The notes beneath the pieces are model-generated. The model was not told where the DNA came from, made no database searches, and saw only the letters and a list, made by a program, of their open reading frames with translations. Source: JAABRU01 sp050180235 (GTDB taxonomy: Bacteria; Desulfobacterota; Desulfobacteria; Desulfobacterales; Desulfococcaceae). Taken from it: a DNA stretch of 10,504 bases. Below are positions 1-7,259 of this stretch, in pieces. Both the position numbers and the translations under genes were made by a program. Position 1 is the stretch's first letter. Each line of letters begins with the position of its first letter. Where the stretch lies: assembly GCA_050180235.1 (NCBI GenBank), contig JBFXEJ010000158.1, forward strand, positions 1 to 10,504. Reading direction: 5' to 3'.

Positions 1-36
1 GGGGTCTTTTATCTCGGATAAAAAACTCTTCAGCAT
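1..36 (-). CDS. Start of an unidentified minus-strand gene, truncated by the window edge
   Basis: Reading leftwards from 36, an ATG opens a frame of 12 codons (MLKSFLSEIKDP) that runs off the left edge without a stop. It is preceded by a near-ideal Shine-Dalgarno, GGAAGGAG at 45-52 on the minus strand, 8 bases from the ATG, and by a candidate sigma70 promoter at 76-104. This start context is the best in the window. Twelve residues are too few to recognise a family, so no function is proposed. The gene is transcribed away from the kinase gene at 658, so the spacer 37-657 lies between two divergent genes. Confidence 0.6.
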   Translation of the reverse strand, partial: MLKSFLSEIKDP

Positions 37-75
37 GATGATAACTCCTTCCGTACAGAATTCAGTTTTTCATCT

Positions 76-104
76 TTTATAGAAGATATTTTTCAAAAGA
101 TCAA
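76..104 (-). promoter_or_regulatory. Candidate sigma70 promoter for the left-edge gene
   Basis: On the minus strand, TTGATC (99-104) and TATAAA (76-81) are separated by exactly 17 bases. This matches the consensus at 4/6 and 5/6 positions. Transcription would start near 69 and give a leader of about 33 bases carrying the strong ribosome binding site. Spacing and placement support it, but AT-rich sequence produces such matches by chance. Confidence 0.45.
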
Positions 105-217
105 CCTGAGAATTGAACAGCCCTGGGATTGCCGGTTATTACACACTTGCAGTCGGGGCTGTGGATCATGTTACAGCAACGGAAAGAATCAAAAAGGGAT
201 TGGCCCGTCATCCATTT

Positions 218-314
218 AGGTGATTTCCAGAAAAGAATATCCCACCAAAGCAGCATAAGCTTCCAGCCTGTGCCTGTGAACTGAAATGGCATATTTGTTT
301 TCAGAAATCACCCA
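218..314 (+). repeat. ~100-bp hairpin-forming dispersed repeat, copy 1
   Basis: This copy closely matches 7509-7613 in the same orientation: both begin AGGTGATTTCC, share GAAAAGAATATCCC near the left end and GTGCCTGTGAACTGAAATGG in the right half, and end AAATCACC. A truncated inverted copy lies at 2561-2600. The ends are inverted (GGTGATTT against AAATCACC), and the complementarity extends imperfectly about 25 bases inward, so a single strand could fold into a long hairpin. Size, TIR-like ends and intergenic position resemble a MITE or REP-like element. No transposase is in the window and no target duplication is clear. Confidence 0.75.
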
Positions 315-372
315 AGAACCTGCTGGTTATAGTAAAAGAAAGCTGAATCCGTTGGATACAAACGGGTGATCT

Positions 373-463
373 GTCAAAATAAAACTGACGGATACAGTTT
401 TTTTGTGAACTTTGCGCCATCTCTGTGACCTTTGTGGTTAAAATCCGTCAGAATAAACTTGAC
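373..463. repeat. 91-bp inverted-repeat element with a TCTGTGACCTTTGTGG core
   Basis: The left end has GTCAA, seven bases, then CTGACGGAT (373-393). The right end is its mirror: ATCCGTCAG, seven bases, TTGAC (443-463). Between the arms lies a core reading TCTGTGACCTTTGTGGTTAA (around 420-440). A related core, CTCTGTGTTATCTGTGGTAA, sits between inverted repeats at 9921-10023, and a weaker one at 8036-8060. Sequences of this TTTGTGTTCTTTGTGGTTAA type are common between genes in environmental bacterial genomes; their role is unknown to me. The TTGACA created at the right end (459-464) has no good -10 partner. Confidence 0.65.
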
Positions 464-525
464 AAAGCACGAGTTCAGGGTGAAAAATAAATAAGCAGCC
501 TGGAGAAAAAAACAGTTCAAAAAAG

Positions 526-554
526 TTGCCAATTTTTTTGTATGAACATATAAA
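526..554 (+). promoter_or_regulatory. Candidate sigma70 promoter for the ABC1 kinase gene
   Basis: TTGCCA (526-531; 5/6) and TATAAA (549-554; 5/6) are separated by 17 bases. Transcription would start near 561, leaving a leader of about 97 bases before the ATG at 658. This is the best-spaced plus-strand promoter in the left spacer, but the surrounding poly-T/AT sequence raises the chance of coincidence. Confidence 0.45.
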
Positions 555-657
555 AATTTGTTTTTATTAATTATAAAGTTTTTAACTTTTAATTTGCATA
601 AACAGTGCATCGGAATACCCGGAAACCGGAACCCAGCACCAAATCGAGATTATTTTT

Positions 658-2325
658 ATGATAAGTCCCATCAGTTTTGAACAGGCCCGTGCGTATCTGA
701 AACGTATGCCGGGACTTGCAACCCGTTCCCAGATTATTGCCCGGCTCCGATCTGCCGCAGGAATGCAGGGAGCAGATTTTCAGGAAAAGGCGGCAGAAGA
801 GCTGCTCAAAGAAACCCGGCCGGAAGATGCCGTGCCTGAAGTTTACAAAGAATACCGGCCAATTGTGAAAGACGGCATCCGCTTTCTCTTTTCCCGTCTC
901 TCGCGGGAACGGATTTTCGGCATCACCGCGGATCAGCTCCTGATGAAGCAGGAAGTGCCGGTGAAAGAACGCCTGATCGCTTTGGCAAAGCAGATTCCCA
1001 CTCTGCACAAACTCGGTCAGATCATTGCCCGGAACCGCAATACTGATCCGGAATTCCGGAAATGGCTGATTCAACTGGAAAACGGAATGCACGGAACTGA
1101 TATTTCCGTCATAACACATGGAATTAAAAATGAAATATGGAATTATCTGGTTCCCTGCAATGTCCGGATTGATGAGCGCATTCTTTCCGAAGCCAGCGTG
1201 GGAACCGTGGTTGGATTCACATGGACTGCCCCGGATACGGGAAAAAGTTCACGCGGGGTTTTCAAAGTGCTGCGTCCCGGCATCCGGGAATATCTGACCG
1301 AGGAATTCCGGCTTCTGGATCAGCTTGCCCGTTTTTTCCACAGGAACCGGAAAAATTACCCGCTCCGGGATTTCCGCTTTATTGAAACATTTGCGGATAT
1401 ACGGGATGCACTCAAAGAGGAAATCAACCTGGCCGGTGAACAGGTGCATCTGCTGCGCGCACGCGGTTTTTATCAGAAAAACGAATCTGTGCGGATTCCC
1501 GCTCTTCTGCCTTTTTCCACCAAAAACATGACGGTCATGGAATTCATGGAAGGGGAAAAAATCACGGATATTCCCATGAATGCGGAAGAGCGGAAACAGT
1601 GCGCGGAAAAACTGTTTGAAACCGTAATCTGGCATCCTTTGTTTTCACGGGAGGAAAACCCGCTTTTCCACGGAGATCCCCACGCTGGAAACATTTTCGG
1701 AACCAGGGATGGAAAGGGGCGCATTCAGCCGGTTCTTCTGGACTGGAGCCTGACCGGCACGCTTTCCAGAGAACGCAGGATGAACATGGTGCGCCTGAAT
1801 CTGGCCATTCTTCTGGGCAATGAAGCCCTGATCTGTGAAACACTGGGTCTGCTTTCGGAAGAAAATACCGGAAATGGGGCAGTCAGACCGATAAAGGATA
1901 TTGTACGGAACCTTATGAAAGATTCTGAATACACAAAATGCGTGTTCATGGAAAAAGCCTTTTATTTCATAGATCAGACTGCCATACAGGGACTTGCCTT
2001 TCCAAAGGATCTTATGCTGTTCCGCAAAACTTTTTTTACTCTGGACGGTGTGCTGCGATCCATTGATCCGGATTTCAGCATGGACTCGTGCGTGTTCCGG
2101 CTGGTGGAAAAAATGTTTGCGGAAGAACTGCCCGGAAGGTGTCTTGGCGGAATCATACCCAGGCTGGATCACTGGGAAAACTACAGAAGTCTGGTATCCA
2201 ACCGGGATTTGCAGTTGCTGCTTTTTGAATATGTCATGGAACATATGCGCAAAAGGGCCGGTGTGTTTTCCACTTTCATGGGCGAACTCTTTCTCCGGGA
2301 GTGGCAGCGTTTCTGCCGGGAATAA
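658..2325 (+). CDS. Divergent ABC1/AarF/UbiB-family protein kinase-like protein
   Basis: The 555-residue product is about the usual length for this atypical kinase family. Visible landmarks in family order are KLGQ (118-121, the ABC1 KxGQ motif), EASVGTV (178-184, matching the Ala-rich nucleotide loop), FKVLRPG with Lys203 (VKVQRPG equivalent), KEEINLAGEQ (253-262, matching the ExD-type region), MEFMEGEKITD (294-304, hinge), HGDPHAGN (338-345, catalytic loop) and LDWS (361-364) in place of the usual DFG. The C-terminal half is divergent and lacks the hydrophobic helices that anchor many UbiB proteins, so a soluble protein is inferred. UbiB relatives support quinone synthesis, but no quinone genes are nearby and the substrate is unknown. 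The ATG at 658 is the first in-frame start. Its ribosome binding site is weak (GAG nine bases upstream), so M17 (ATG at 706) cannot be excluded. The 504-bp gap downstream suggests a separate transcript. Confidence 0.85.
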   Translation: MISPISFEQARAYLKRMPGLATRSQIIARLRSAAGMQGADFQEKAAEELLKETRPEDAVPEVYKEYRPIVKDGIRFLFSRLSRERIFGITADQLLMKQEVPVKERLIALAKQIPTLHKLGQIIARNRNTDPEFRKWLIQLENGMHGTDISVITHGIKNEIWNYLVPCNVRIDERILSEASVGTVVGFTWTAPDTGKSSRGVFKVLRPGIREYLTEEFRLLDQLARFFHRNRKNYPLRDFRFIETFADIRDALKEEINLAGEQVHLLRARGFYQKNESVRIPALLPFSTKNMTVMEFMEGEKITDIPMNAEERKQCAEKLFETVIWHPLFSREENPLFHGDPHAGNIFGTRDGKGRIQPVLLDWSLTGTLSRERRMNMVRLNLAILLGNEALICETLGLLSEENTGNGAVRPIKDIVRNLMKDSEYTKCVFMEKAFYFIDQTAIQGLAFPKDLMLFRKTFFTLDGVLRSIDPDFSMDSCVFRLVEKMFAEELPGRCLGGIIPRLDHWENYRSLVSNRDLQLLLFEYVMEHMRKRAGVFSTFMGELFLREWQRFCRE

Positions 2326-2560
2326 AGCCCTCTTTTGTTCCTTACATTTTCAGAAAGCTGTTTCCTGCCCATTTTCTGCCCCAGGTTTTTTAACGTCAGA
2401 CTGCAAAAAATTGACATCTGAACACTCAGCATCTCACAAATGAGAAACAGGGTGCGAAAGAATAATGATTTTTCATTTCTTTTGTGCTATAGTTTTTTCA
2501 GAAGAAAATCCGGCAGAGCTTCCATCCGGATATCTGCTGATTTCTCACTTTGCAGTGCAT

Positions 2561-2600
2561 AAGGTGATTTCTGAAAATAAATATCCCGGTTCAGTTCATG
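2561..2600 (-). repeat. Truncated inverted copy of the ~100-bp dispersed repeat, copy 3
   Basis: Read on the plus strand, this segment starts AAGGTGATTTCTGAAAATAA and continues through a TTCAGTTCA string. That is the reverse complement of the right third of copies 1 and 2, with only a few mismatches over about 36 bases. Beyond 2600 the match breaks down to scattered words (for example ATGGCAAA near 2626), and no second inverted end is found. It therefore looks like a decayed or truncated element in the opposite orientation. Confidence 0.6.
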
Positions 2601-2816
2601 TTCATAAATTTTGGCACATTTCTCTATGGCAAAGTTCCGGTCACTGTTATCTGCCGCCTGAATCAGCGCACCAATGCCATCAGGTTGGGGAAAACGGGGT
2701 GAAAGTCTGAAGGCTTCCGGGTTTTCAGTTTCGGACTCCGGATCGACTACTCCCGCTTAGTTTAAAAGCATTGAATGCCATGCAGAGAAACTCCGGTTTC
2801 CGGACACGCTGTATGC

Positions 2817-2821
2817 AAGGA
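2817..2821 (+). promoter_or_regulatory. Ribosome binding site of the AAA-like ATPase gene
   Basis: AAGGA lies 8 bases before the ATG at 2830. This fixes the start and gives the pair at 2830-7259 its main translation entry point. Confidence 0.7.
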
Positions 2822-2829
2822 ATAAACAT

Positions 2830-4308
2830 ATGTCTGAAGAAATTTCCGAATCTGATATTTTTGCCAGGATATACCCGCATTTCTGTCAGCAAAGTTTCAC
2901 AGCGGAAGAATGCAAAAAATTCCGGGTGAAGGGACTGACAGGACCGGTGGCGGATCGTCTTGTCCGCACACTGAAAAACAGTCCGCGTTTTCCCAAAGTG
3001 CTGCTGATGGGCCAGGGCGGATGCGGAACTTCCGATGTTCTGCGGCAGGTATCTGAAAACAAAGACCTGAAGAAAAAAAGGAATGTCATTCTTTTTTCCC
3101 TTTCAGATGAAATCTGTCTCGCGGATGCACAATCCTCTGACATTCTTTTTGCCATTTATTCCAGGATCATCCGCTCCATGCCTGCGGAGGATTTATCAGC
3201 GCCTCTGGATGATCTGCGGGAACTGACCGAACCTGTTTTTGACAATGCCGGAATAAAAGAAAAGGACATAACTCTGACTGATGCTGTATCCTTCCGGATT
3301 CGTACAGATGCCGCATTCCGGCAGAGCCTTAGGGAGAAACTGAAGGCCAGATCCGAAGATCTCCGGAGATATACGGAAAAACTGTGCAGAAACTTTTCCC
3401 GTACCACTTATGACTGTTTCCGGCTTTCAGACAGCACCTTTGCACGGCTTCGGGAGGAAGATGTCTCTGACAATATTCTCTCCAAACTGGAAGGGATCAG
3501 GGACAGGGAATATAAAAGCGAACTCCGCTTTTTAAAGAGCATAGAGGAAAAAATAGGGGAGGTGCAGGCCCTTCACTATAAAGACCGGATCCTCAGACAT
3601 GCCTGGACCGAAGAACCAGCGGATCTGCTTATCCTCATAGATGACGGGGACAAACTGGAACCGCGTGCCGCGGAAAAGATATTTCTGGAGGAATTTTCCG
3701 ATCTGATGATGCCCGGAGCCGGGATTCTCTTTACCGCTCCCCTGCATATTTTTCATTCCCCCCTGTTTTCCCATGTGAAAAAGGATATTGCTGTTGAAAC
3801 CATCCGGCCCCTGCGGATATCTGATTCTGCCGGAAATCCGGATATCAGCAGCCTGGCCCTGTTAAGGGAAATGGTGCGCAAACGCATATCCGGTGTTTTG
3901 GATGGTTCGTCTGAGCCCGCGGCAGCAGAGGTTCATAATCTGCCCCTTACGGAAGAGGCCCTTGTCTGTCTGATTGTACAGAGCGGGGGAGTGCTGCGCG
4001 ATCTGAACACACTGATCCGGACAGGCTGCAAAATTGCGGTCAGTGAAAAGAAAGAGCAGATGGATGAAAAAACAGCCGGACTTGCGGTCACTGAAATGGC
4101 AGATACCTTTATGCGTTTCTTTGATTTTGAGGAATACGGAGATACGGTGAAAAAAATCATCCGGACCAAAAATATGAAGGGAACAGGCAGCAAAACCCTG
4201 GGATATTTGCTGAAATACAGGTTTGTGCTGGAATACGGCAGCGGGGATGAGCCGCAGCAGTCTGATGCGCATCCCTGGCTGAAAGAGGCTTTGAACAGGA
4301 TATCATGA
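2830..4308 (+). CDS. AAA-like P-loop ATPase partner protein with degenerate Walker A
   Basis: The 492-residue product shows an ATPase layout: KVLLMGQGGCGTSDVLRQV (56-74, Walker A position), LLILIDDGDKL (266-276, Walker B), GAGILFTAPLHIF (296-308, sensor 1 position) and SGGVLRDLNTLIRTG (385-399, resembling the SGGxPRDLxRLLR sensor 2 helix). The C-terminus (about 455-487, LLKYRFVLEYGSGDE to HPWL) resembles the winged-helix end of bacterial AAA proteins that finish with LEYxNGxxWYDxHP-type motifs. A charged helical insert (about 160-250) separates Walker A from Walker B. The P-loop reads GQGGCGTS, so the phosphate-binding lysine is threonine. Weak or no hydrolysis is inferred, and the protein may act as a structural or nucleotide-sensing partner. 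It overlaps the NACHT gene by four bases, implying coupled synthesis and probably a complex. No signal peptide or membrane helix is seen. The exact subfamily was not identified. Confidence 0.75.
   Translation: MSEEISESDIFARIYPHFCQQSFTAEECKKFRVKGLTGPVADRLVRTLKNSPRFPKVLLMGQGGCGTSDVLRQVSENKDLKKKRNVILFSLSDEICLADAQSSDILFAIYSRIIRSMPAEDLSAPLDDLRELTEPVFDNAGIKEKDITLTDAVSFRIRTDAAFRQSLREKLKARSEDLRRYTEKLCRNFSRTTYDCFRLSDSTFARLREEDVSDNILSKLEGIRDREYKSELRFLKSIEEKIGEVQALHYKDRILRHAWTEEPADLLILIDDGDKLEPRAAEKIFLEEFSDLMMPGAGILFTAPLHIFHSPLFSHVKKDIAVETIRPLRISDSAGNPDISSLALLREMVRKRISGVLDGSSEPAAAEVHNLPLTEEALVCLIVQSGGVLRDLNTLIRTGCKIAVSEKKEQMDEKTAGLAVTEMADTFMRFFDFEEYGDTVKKIIRTKNMKGTGSKTLGYLLKYRFVLEYGSGDEPQQSDAHPWLKEALNRIS
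4297..4300 (+). promoter_or_regulatory. Ribosome binding site deciding the NACHT gene start
   Basis: AGGA at 4297-4300 lies inside the end of the upstream gene. It is 4 bases from the ATG at 4305 and 7 bases from the adjacent in-frame ATG at 4308. Spacing favours 4308 as the major start, while 4305 gives the classical ATGA overlap. The proteins would differ by one methionine. Either start implies re-initiation by ribosomes finishing the upstream gene. Confidence 0.5.
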
Positions 4309-7259
4309 TGGATATAGCCAGAATCACACGACACAGAATATACAGGGAACTGAAGACTGAACTGGAACTTTCCGGAAACACAGGCGTTTTTTCAATTGTG
4401 TCTCCCAGCCCGGAACTGACCGGGGCTGTGATCGCGTATCTGAAAAAAGATATGCCGGATATTCATGCAATTTCAGTAACTCTGAGCGGAAATGCAGGGG
4501 ATTTCGCAGAACTTTCCAAAGCGGACCCAGCGCAGCCGGTCAGGGGAAAACGCGTGTTTCACATACAGAACATGGAAGAACTGGAGGAAAGTGCATGGGC
4601 TGATTTCATGGGATTTCTCCAGACCTTTCCCCGCTGTTTTCCCTCCGGAGACTGCATACTGCTGTGGATCAGTCCGGAATTTGAGGATCGCGTGTTTTTC
4701 CACTTCCCCCATTTCAGGCAGCGGCTTTCTGCAGCTTATGATCTGAGTTCCCTGACAGGTGACAGGGAGTCTTCCGGCCCGGTGATCCGCAGAAAATCCC
4801 AGATCATTCCTGTGAAAAAAATCTGCGAATGGCTGGAAAGGGTGATCGGACAGTTTGAAAACTGGCAGACCGTAAAAAACCGGAATGAGGATTTTCTTAT
4901 CGGCCCTATGGGAGATGCTGATTTTCACACCTGCGGGCTGCCCACATATTTCAGCAGCAAAAAAGGGAAAACCTTTCTGCTGGATGATATGGTGCGGGTA
5001 TTTATGGAAAACACCTCTGTAAATTTCATGACCCTGCTGGGTGAACAGGGAAGCGGGAAAACCTCCTTTCTGATCAGTTATTTCATCACTCTGGCCCGGC
5101 AATTTCTCAAAAATCCGGATCAGTCCCGCATTCCGGTCTTTCTTTCTCTCAAAGGCATGGACGGTCTGCTGGATACCGAGGAACTGCTGATCAGGGAATT
5201 TTCGAAAAATTTTGGCGTTAAACTCTCCCGGATCAAACTGCAGGATCTGCTGCTGAAGGGCAAATGTTCTTTCCTGGTGGACGGTTTTGATGAAATGACC
5301 AGTGCCGGTGATTTTCACATCAGCCGCAACAATCTGGAAAGAATAGCGAAACTTTCTTTCAAAAATATCATTCTGGAAGACGGTGTGGAAAAACCCCGTC
5401 CGGCCAACAAGGTGGTGCTGAGCTGTGTTCCCCATTATTTTCTGACGGATATCCGGGAAACAGATATGCGGAAAAGCGATTATTACACCCCCCTGTACCG
5501 GGATTACGCGGAAAAAGAAAATTACCAGATCATCCGCTCTGATCCCAAAAAACCGGATGACAGCCACCTGAAAACTTATATTGTGGGCAGCAGCGGAGAC
5601 GGAATTACCGCGCGGAATCTGCTGGGCATTGTCAGTGATCCCTTAAATCTGAACAGACTGTCGACCCCTGCGCTGCTCAAAGAGATGCTCATACGGACAG
5701 CAGGCTGTTTCCGTGAGAAAAAGGAAGTCAATATTGCCGATATATACCGGGCCTTCACTTCCATGTGGATAGAGCGGGATGACTGGCGGTTCCGGATCAC
5801 CCGGGCAGGAAAACGGGATTTTGTCCACAGCCTTGCCCTGTCCGTCTTCACCCGGGGAGGAGGATTTTTTCTCCCGGCTTCCGAAGCAGACACCCCGCCT
5901 GCCGAAGCTGTAAAAGAGGACTGCAAAGATGAAACTCCGATCCGTTTCCGGGATGAAATCCGCTTCTGCGAGTATATCACCGTGGATGAGGAAGGAAATT
6001 TCCGCTTTGTTCACCGCTCCTTTATGGATTATTTCCTTGCGGAACACTATTTTGACCGGATCCGGGAGAACATGGAACCATCTGTTTCCTATTCCCATCT
6101 GGAAGAGGATGTGAAAACCTTTATCCGGCAGATCATTTCTTCTGAAAAATCAGACCTGCGGAAGATGAATCTCAGCGGGCTGGAACTGGAGAACATCAAT
6201 CTGTATCAGGCAGATCTTACGGGCTCCAATCTGAACAAAACCCGCCTTGCCGGAGCTGTGCTGATGAATGCCAGTCTCGTGGACGCAGATTTGACAGCAG
6301 CCGATCTGTCAGATGCCAAAATGACACGGATCTGTCTCCGGGATGCGGATCTGAGCGGTGCGAATCTCAGCGATGCCCGGCTCAGGGAGGCTGATCTCTC
6401 GGAGGCCAAATTCAACGGTGCCAATCTCCGGGGCGTGGATCTGCGGGGAGCAAAACTGAACAAAGCCCGTCTGGCATGGGCGGATCTGCGGGGAGCGGAT
6501 CTCAGCGACGCGGATCTCAGCGGGGCCATCCTCACGGACGCGGATCTGAGCGGAAGTGATCTGAGCCGGGCCATTCTAAGCGAAAGCGATCTTTCTGTTG
6601 CCAATCTGAGCCGCTGCACTCTTACCGGTGCGGATTTGAATGCCGCCCGTATCAGCAGCGCGGATCTTTCCAATGCTGATCTTTCCGGAGCAAACTTCAA
6701 ATGGGCAGAACTCAGCGGAAGCAATCTGAGTCTGGCAAAAATGGGAAATGCCAAATTCCGGGAGGCAGATCTCACCCGTGCCTCACTTGATGATGCAAAA
6801 TGCCGTCAGGCAGATTTCCGAATGGCAAAACTTCACGGGGCAAAGTTCCGTGACGCGGATCTGCGGGAAAGTGATTTCAGCGGTGCGGATATGGGCAAAG
6901 CCCGCCTGAGCGGGGCAGATCTCACATGGGCCAACCTCAGCAGTGCCAATCTTGAAGGAGCGGATCTTTGTGCCGCAAAACTTAATATGTCCAAACTGAG
7001 AGAGACCTGTCTGAAGGATGCCAATCTCACAGATGCTGATCTGACATGGGCTGATCTGAGCAAAGCGGATCTGAGAGGTGCGGATCTTACAAATGCCAAC
7101 CTGAGCGAAGCAGATCTGTCCGAAGCCCTGCTGGTGGGAGCCAAACTGACCCGCACCGGTTTCAGGGGGGCAAGTCTCCGGGGGGCAGACCTTCGGGAAA
7201 CAGACCGCGGGGAGACAGATCTGGAAGATGCGGATCTGAGTGAGGCTGTGACGGAATGA
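4305..7259 (+). CDS. NACHT-domain STAND ATPase with C-terminal pentapeptide-repeat helix
   Basis: Three regions are visible in the 984 residues. Residues 1-160 form a P-loop-less domain ending in GDCILLWISPEFEDRVFFHF (116-135). This resembles the ILLWLPxxxxxxxxxxAPDF-type segment that precedes repeats in some bacterial STAND proteins. Residues 240-585 are a complete NACHT module: Walker A GEQGSGKTS (246-254, Lys252), Walker B FLVDGFDEM (323-331), sensor-like KVVLSCVPHYF (369-379, compare TCRTHYF in relatives) and FRFVHRSFMDYFLAEHYF (566-583, the HxSFxEYFxA helix that closes bacterial NACHT domains). Residues 616-980 are 73 consecutive pentapeptides of A(D/N)LSX type, predicted to form a right-handed quadrilateral beta-helix. 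STAND proteins switch on NTP-driven oligomerisation, with the repeats usually serving as sensor or scaffold. No separate effector domain is recognisable, so output may come from the N-terminal domain or the upstream partner. A defence or signalling role is inferred. The product is probably cytoplasmic. Confidence 0.9.
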   Translation: MMDIARITRHRIYRELKTELELSGNTGVFSIVSPSPELTGAVIAYLKKDMPDIHAISVTLSGNAGDFAELSKADPAQPVRGKRVFHIQNMEELEESAWADFMGFLQTFPRCFPSGDCILLWISPEFEDRVFFHFPHFRQRLSAAYDLSSLTGDRESSGPVIRRKSQIIPVKKICEWLERVIGQFENWQTVKNRNEDFLIGPMGDADFHTCGLPTYFSSKKGKTFLLDDMVRVFMENTSVNFMTLLGEQGSGKTSFLISYFITLARQFLKNPDQSRIPVFLSLKGMDGLLDTEELLIREFSKNFGVKLSRIKLQDLLLKGKCSFLVDGFDEMTSAGDFHISRNNLERIAKLSFKNIILEDGVEKPRPANKVVLSCVPHYFLTDIRETDMRKSDYYTPLYRDYAEKENYQIIRSDPKKPDDSHLKTYIVGSSGDGITARNLLGIVSDPLNLNRLSTPALLKEMLIRTAGCFREKKEVNIADIYRAFTSMWIERDDWRFRITRAGKRDFVHSLALSVFTRGGGFFLPASEADTPPAEAVKEDCKDETPIRFRDEIRFCEYITVDEEGNFRFVHRSFMDYFLAEHYFDRIRENMEPSVSYSHLEEDVKTFIRQIISSEKSDLRKMNLSGLELENINLYQADLTGSNLNKTRLAGAVLMNASLVDADLTAADLSDAKMTRICLRDADLSGANLSDARLREADLSEAKFNGANLRGVDLRGAKLNKARLAWADLRGADLSDADLSGAILTDADLSGSDLSRAILSESDLSVANLSRCTLTGADLNAARISSADLSNADLSGANFKWAELSGSNLSLAKMGNAKFREADLTRASLDDAKCRQADFRMAKLHGAKFRDADLRESDFSGADMGKARLSGADLTWANLSSANLEGADLCAAKLNMSKLRETCLKDANLTDADLTWADLSKADLRGADLTNANLSEADLSEALLVGAKLTRTGFRGASLRGADLRETDRGETDLEDADLSEAVTE
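6150..7244 (+). repeat. Coding tandem array of 73 pentapeptide repeats
   Basis: This segment encodes residues 616-980 of the NACHT protein as 15-base units, typically GCGGATCTGAGCGGT-like (ADLSG). The five-residue phase is kept throughout without insertion or deletion. The central position is nearly always Leu, with scattered Phe, Met, Ile and single exceptions (Cys in AKCRQ, Arg in TDRGE). At four pentapeptides per coil this would be about 18 coils. The regular codon use creates long spurious open frames on the opposite strand (minus 6206-6775, 6783-7283, 6833-7156). Confidence 0.95.

Larger units (their letters stand above)
37..657. other. AT-rich divergent intergenic region
   Basis: No convincing gene is visible. 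Open frames here (for example minus 101-292 and minus 374-610) lack ribosome binding sites and recognisable protein features. The minus frame at 374-610 reads through a common intergenic repeat that, when translated, gives an NHKGHRD-like string seen in many spurious predictions. The stretch holds a minus-strand promoter (76-104), a ~97-bp palindromic repeat (218-314), a 91-bp inverted-repeat element (373-463) and a plus-strand promoter candidate (526-554). Confidence 0.7.
2326..2829. other. Intergenic region between the kinase gene and the ATPase pair
   Basis: No gene is supported. An open frame at 2465-2710 reads through a repeat remnant, lacks a ribosome binding site and resembles no protein. 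The stretch contains a truncated inverted copy of the ~100-bp repeat (2561-2600), a perfect TTGACA (2410-2415) without a matching -10, and a GC-richer segment at 2640-2760 with a superficially riboswitch-like string (2687-2707). A weak CCTG/CAGG stem with a 14-base loop followed by six Ts lies near 2367-2394 and could act as a poor terminator for the kinase gene. No convincing promoter for the gene at 2830 was found. Confidence 0.6.

Noticed and set aside
374..610. Minus-strand 78-residue open frame with an NHKGHRD string
   Set aside because: It reads through the intergenic inverted-repeat element and has no ribosome binding site; such strings are common false predictions from this repeat type.
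2410..2437. Perfect TTGACA as a promoter for the ATPase pair
   Set aside because: No -10-like hexamer occurs 15-19 bases downstream, and it lies more than 400 bases from the gene.
2687..2756. String GGGGAAAACGGGGTGAAAGTC plus TCCCGC resembling a cobalamin riboswitch core
   Set aside because: The expected short spacing between the GGTGAAA and CCCGC boxes is broken by about 40 bases, the final B12-box pairing is not seen, and the downstream gene is not a B12 gene.
4473..5567. Minus-strand 364-residue open frame
   Set aside because: It lies opposite the NACHT gene, whose domains are unmistakable; its translation shows no domain and it has no start signals.
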